Assembly: GCA_947577185.1 (NCBI GenBank)
Contig: CANPUE010000010.1
Coordinates: forward strand, 1-64,000
Source of the DNA: an uncultured Lachnospiraceae bacterium
GTDB taxonomy: Bacteria > Bacillota > Clostridia > Lachnospirales > Lachnospiraceae
Direction: 5' to 3'
Length of the DNA: 64,000 bases
This document shows, one piece after another, positions 63,679 through 64,000 of this stretch. Below the pieces are notes generated by a model, which saw nothing but the letters and a program-made list of their open reading frames with translations, searched no databases and was not told where the DNA came from. Position 1 is the first letter of the stretch. Every line of letters starts with the position of its first letter. The translations under genes and the position numbers were made by a program.

Positions 63679-64000
63679 AATTCTCTTTCCTGATAAACGA
63701 CTCGCCAGATCCTTATCCTGTGTTTTAGCGCTGGCGCTCGCCTGCAGCCTGCTTCCCGTCCAGCATATCGAAGCCGCAGAAACGGCAAAGCAGAGCATGC
63801 AGACGCAAAAAGAAAAGGACGCGTCCGCTTCCGAAAAGACGTCCGAAACAGAAGACGCGGTGCAGCAGATCATCGAGATCAATTCACCGGAGGATTTCGC
63901 GGCCTTCTGCGCCAACTGCTCTCTGGATTCCTGGTCATCCAACAAGCGCGTCCTTTTAAATACGGACATCAATCTGTTACATACAGATTTCAACGCCATT
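63656..64000 (+). CDS. Secreted/surface protein, start only (cut by window end)
   Basis: Open frame continuing past the window, 115 codons visible. A signal peptide is clear: basic start (HKILFPDKRLAR), hydrophobic core (CVLALALACSLLP) and a cleavage-type site near EAAETA. A low-complexity Lys/Ser/Glu linker follows, then INSPEDFAAFCANCSLDSW and VLLNTDINL, a pattern seen at the start of exported repeat or beta-helix surface proteins. It overlaps the RND stop by about 23 bp, with AGGAGG upstream; ATG 63665 is an alternative start. Translational coupling suggests a functional link with the exporter. Confidence 0.7.
   Translation, partial: MRNMHNHKILFPDKRLARSLSCVLALALACSLLPVQHIEAAETAKQSMQTQKEKDASASEKTSETEDAVQQIIEINSPEDFAAFCANCSLDSWSSNKRVLLNTDINLLHTDFNAI

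Noticed and set aside
1..64000. CRISPR arrays, tRNA or rRNA genes, insertion sequences, prophage
   Set aside because: No regularly spaced repeats, no tRNA-like clover-leaf, no rRNA stretch, and no integrase or DDE transposase frame found by reading; the Rpn-like gene is a nuclease, not an IS element.

Overview
The window looks like chromosomal DNA of a Gram-positive gut anaerobe of the Lachnospiraceae (Clostridia) type. The grounds are strong AGGAGG-type ribosome binding sites, many GTG and TTG starts, YesMN-like two-component systems beside Lpl-type sugar ABC importers, several GPH-family sugar symporters, and a very dense set of cytoplasmic glycoside hydrolases without signal peptides. This is inferred from gene content; no rRNA or tRNA gene is present to confirm it. 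I saw no phage, IS element, integrase or CRISPR array.

Layout. (1) 0-2.2 kb, minus: an ECF sigma factor overlapping its membrane anti-sigma-like partner, closed by a terminator. (2) 2.5-3.3 kb: a lone HExxH metalloprotease-like protein. (3) 3.4-12.7 kb: a YesMN-type kinase/regulator pair divergent from a sugar-binding lipoprotein, two ABC permeases and a GH31 alpha-xylosidase/alpha-glucosidase. (4) 12.7-16.2 kb, minus: GH39 beta-xylosidase and an unusual single-chain esterase plus metallo-beta-lactamase-fold protein. Regions 3 and 4 together suggest uptake and trimming of acetylated xylo- or xyloglucan oligosaccharides. (5) 16.3-20.7 kb: a FAD/Rieske oxidoreductase, a coiled-coil protein, and an AgrC/AgrA-like GHKL/LytTR pair. 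(6) 20.7-29.7 kb, minus: GH36 alpha-galactosidase, GPH symporter, GH13 alpha-glucosidase, nitroreductase, MalY-like aminotransferase and inositol-phosphatase-like gene, a galacto-oligosaccharide operon with housekeeping cargo. (7) 29.7-45.5 kb: GH78 rhamnosidase, sugar isomerase, GH2, AraC regulator, GPH symporter, GH1, GH43, an Rpn-like nuclease and uxuB/uxuA for glucuronate breakdown. (8) 45.7-47.8 kb: a chemoreceptor. (9) 48-50 kb: a YtrA-type repressor with its ABC exporter. (10) 50-57 kb: transglutaminase-like protein, VOC protein, and an ABC exporter operon next to an OmpR-type two-component pair. (11) 57-64 kb: a lipoprotein, an AAA-ATPase/nuclease gene, a small duplicated-repeat protein, an RND/MMPL exporter with a bactofilin-like tail, and the start of a secreted protein cut by the window edge.

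Most interesting: (a) a promoter-plus-hairpin element present twice, upstream of the GH36 gene and upstream of the Rpn-like gene, with 17-nt promoter spacers and matching hairpin arms; (b) a second shared leader, with a 14-bp identical block and a hairpin abutting the ribosome binding site, upstream of both the GH31 and GH39 genes although they are on opposite strands; (c) the esterase/MBL fusion; (d) short helical modules attached to the ends of unrelated glycoside hydrolases; (e) a symmetrical sequence that reads as a promoter on both strands between the duplicated-repeat gene and the RND gene. None was checked by a database search or folding program; all are read from the sequence.
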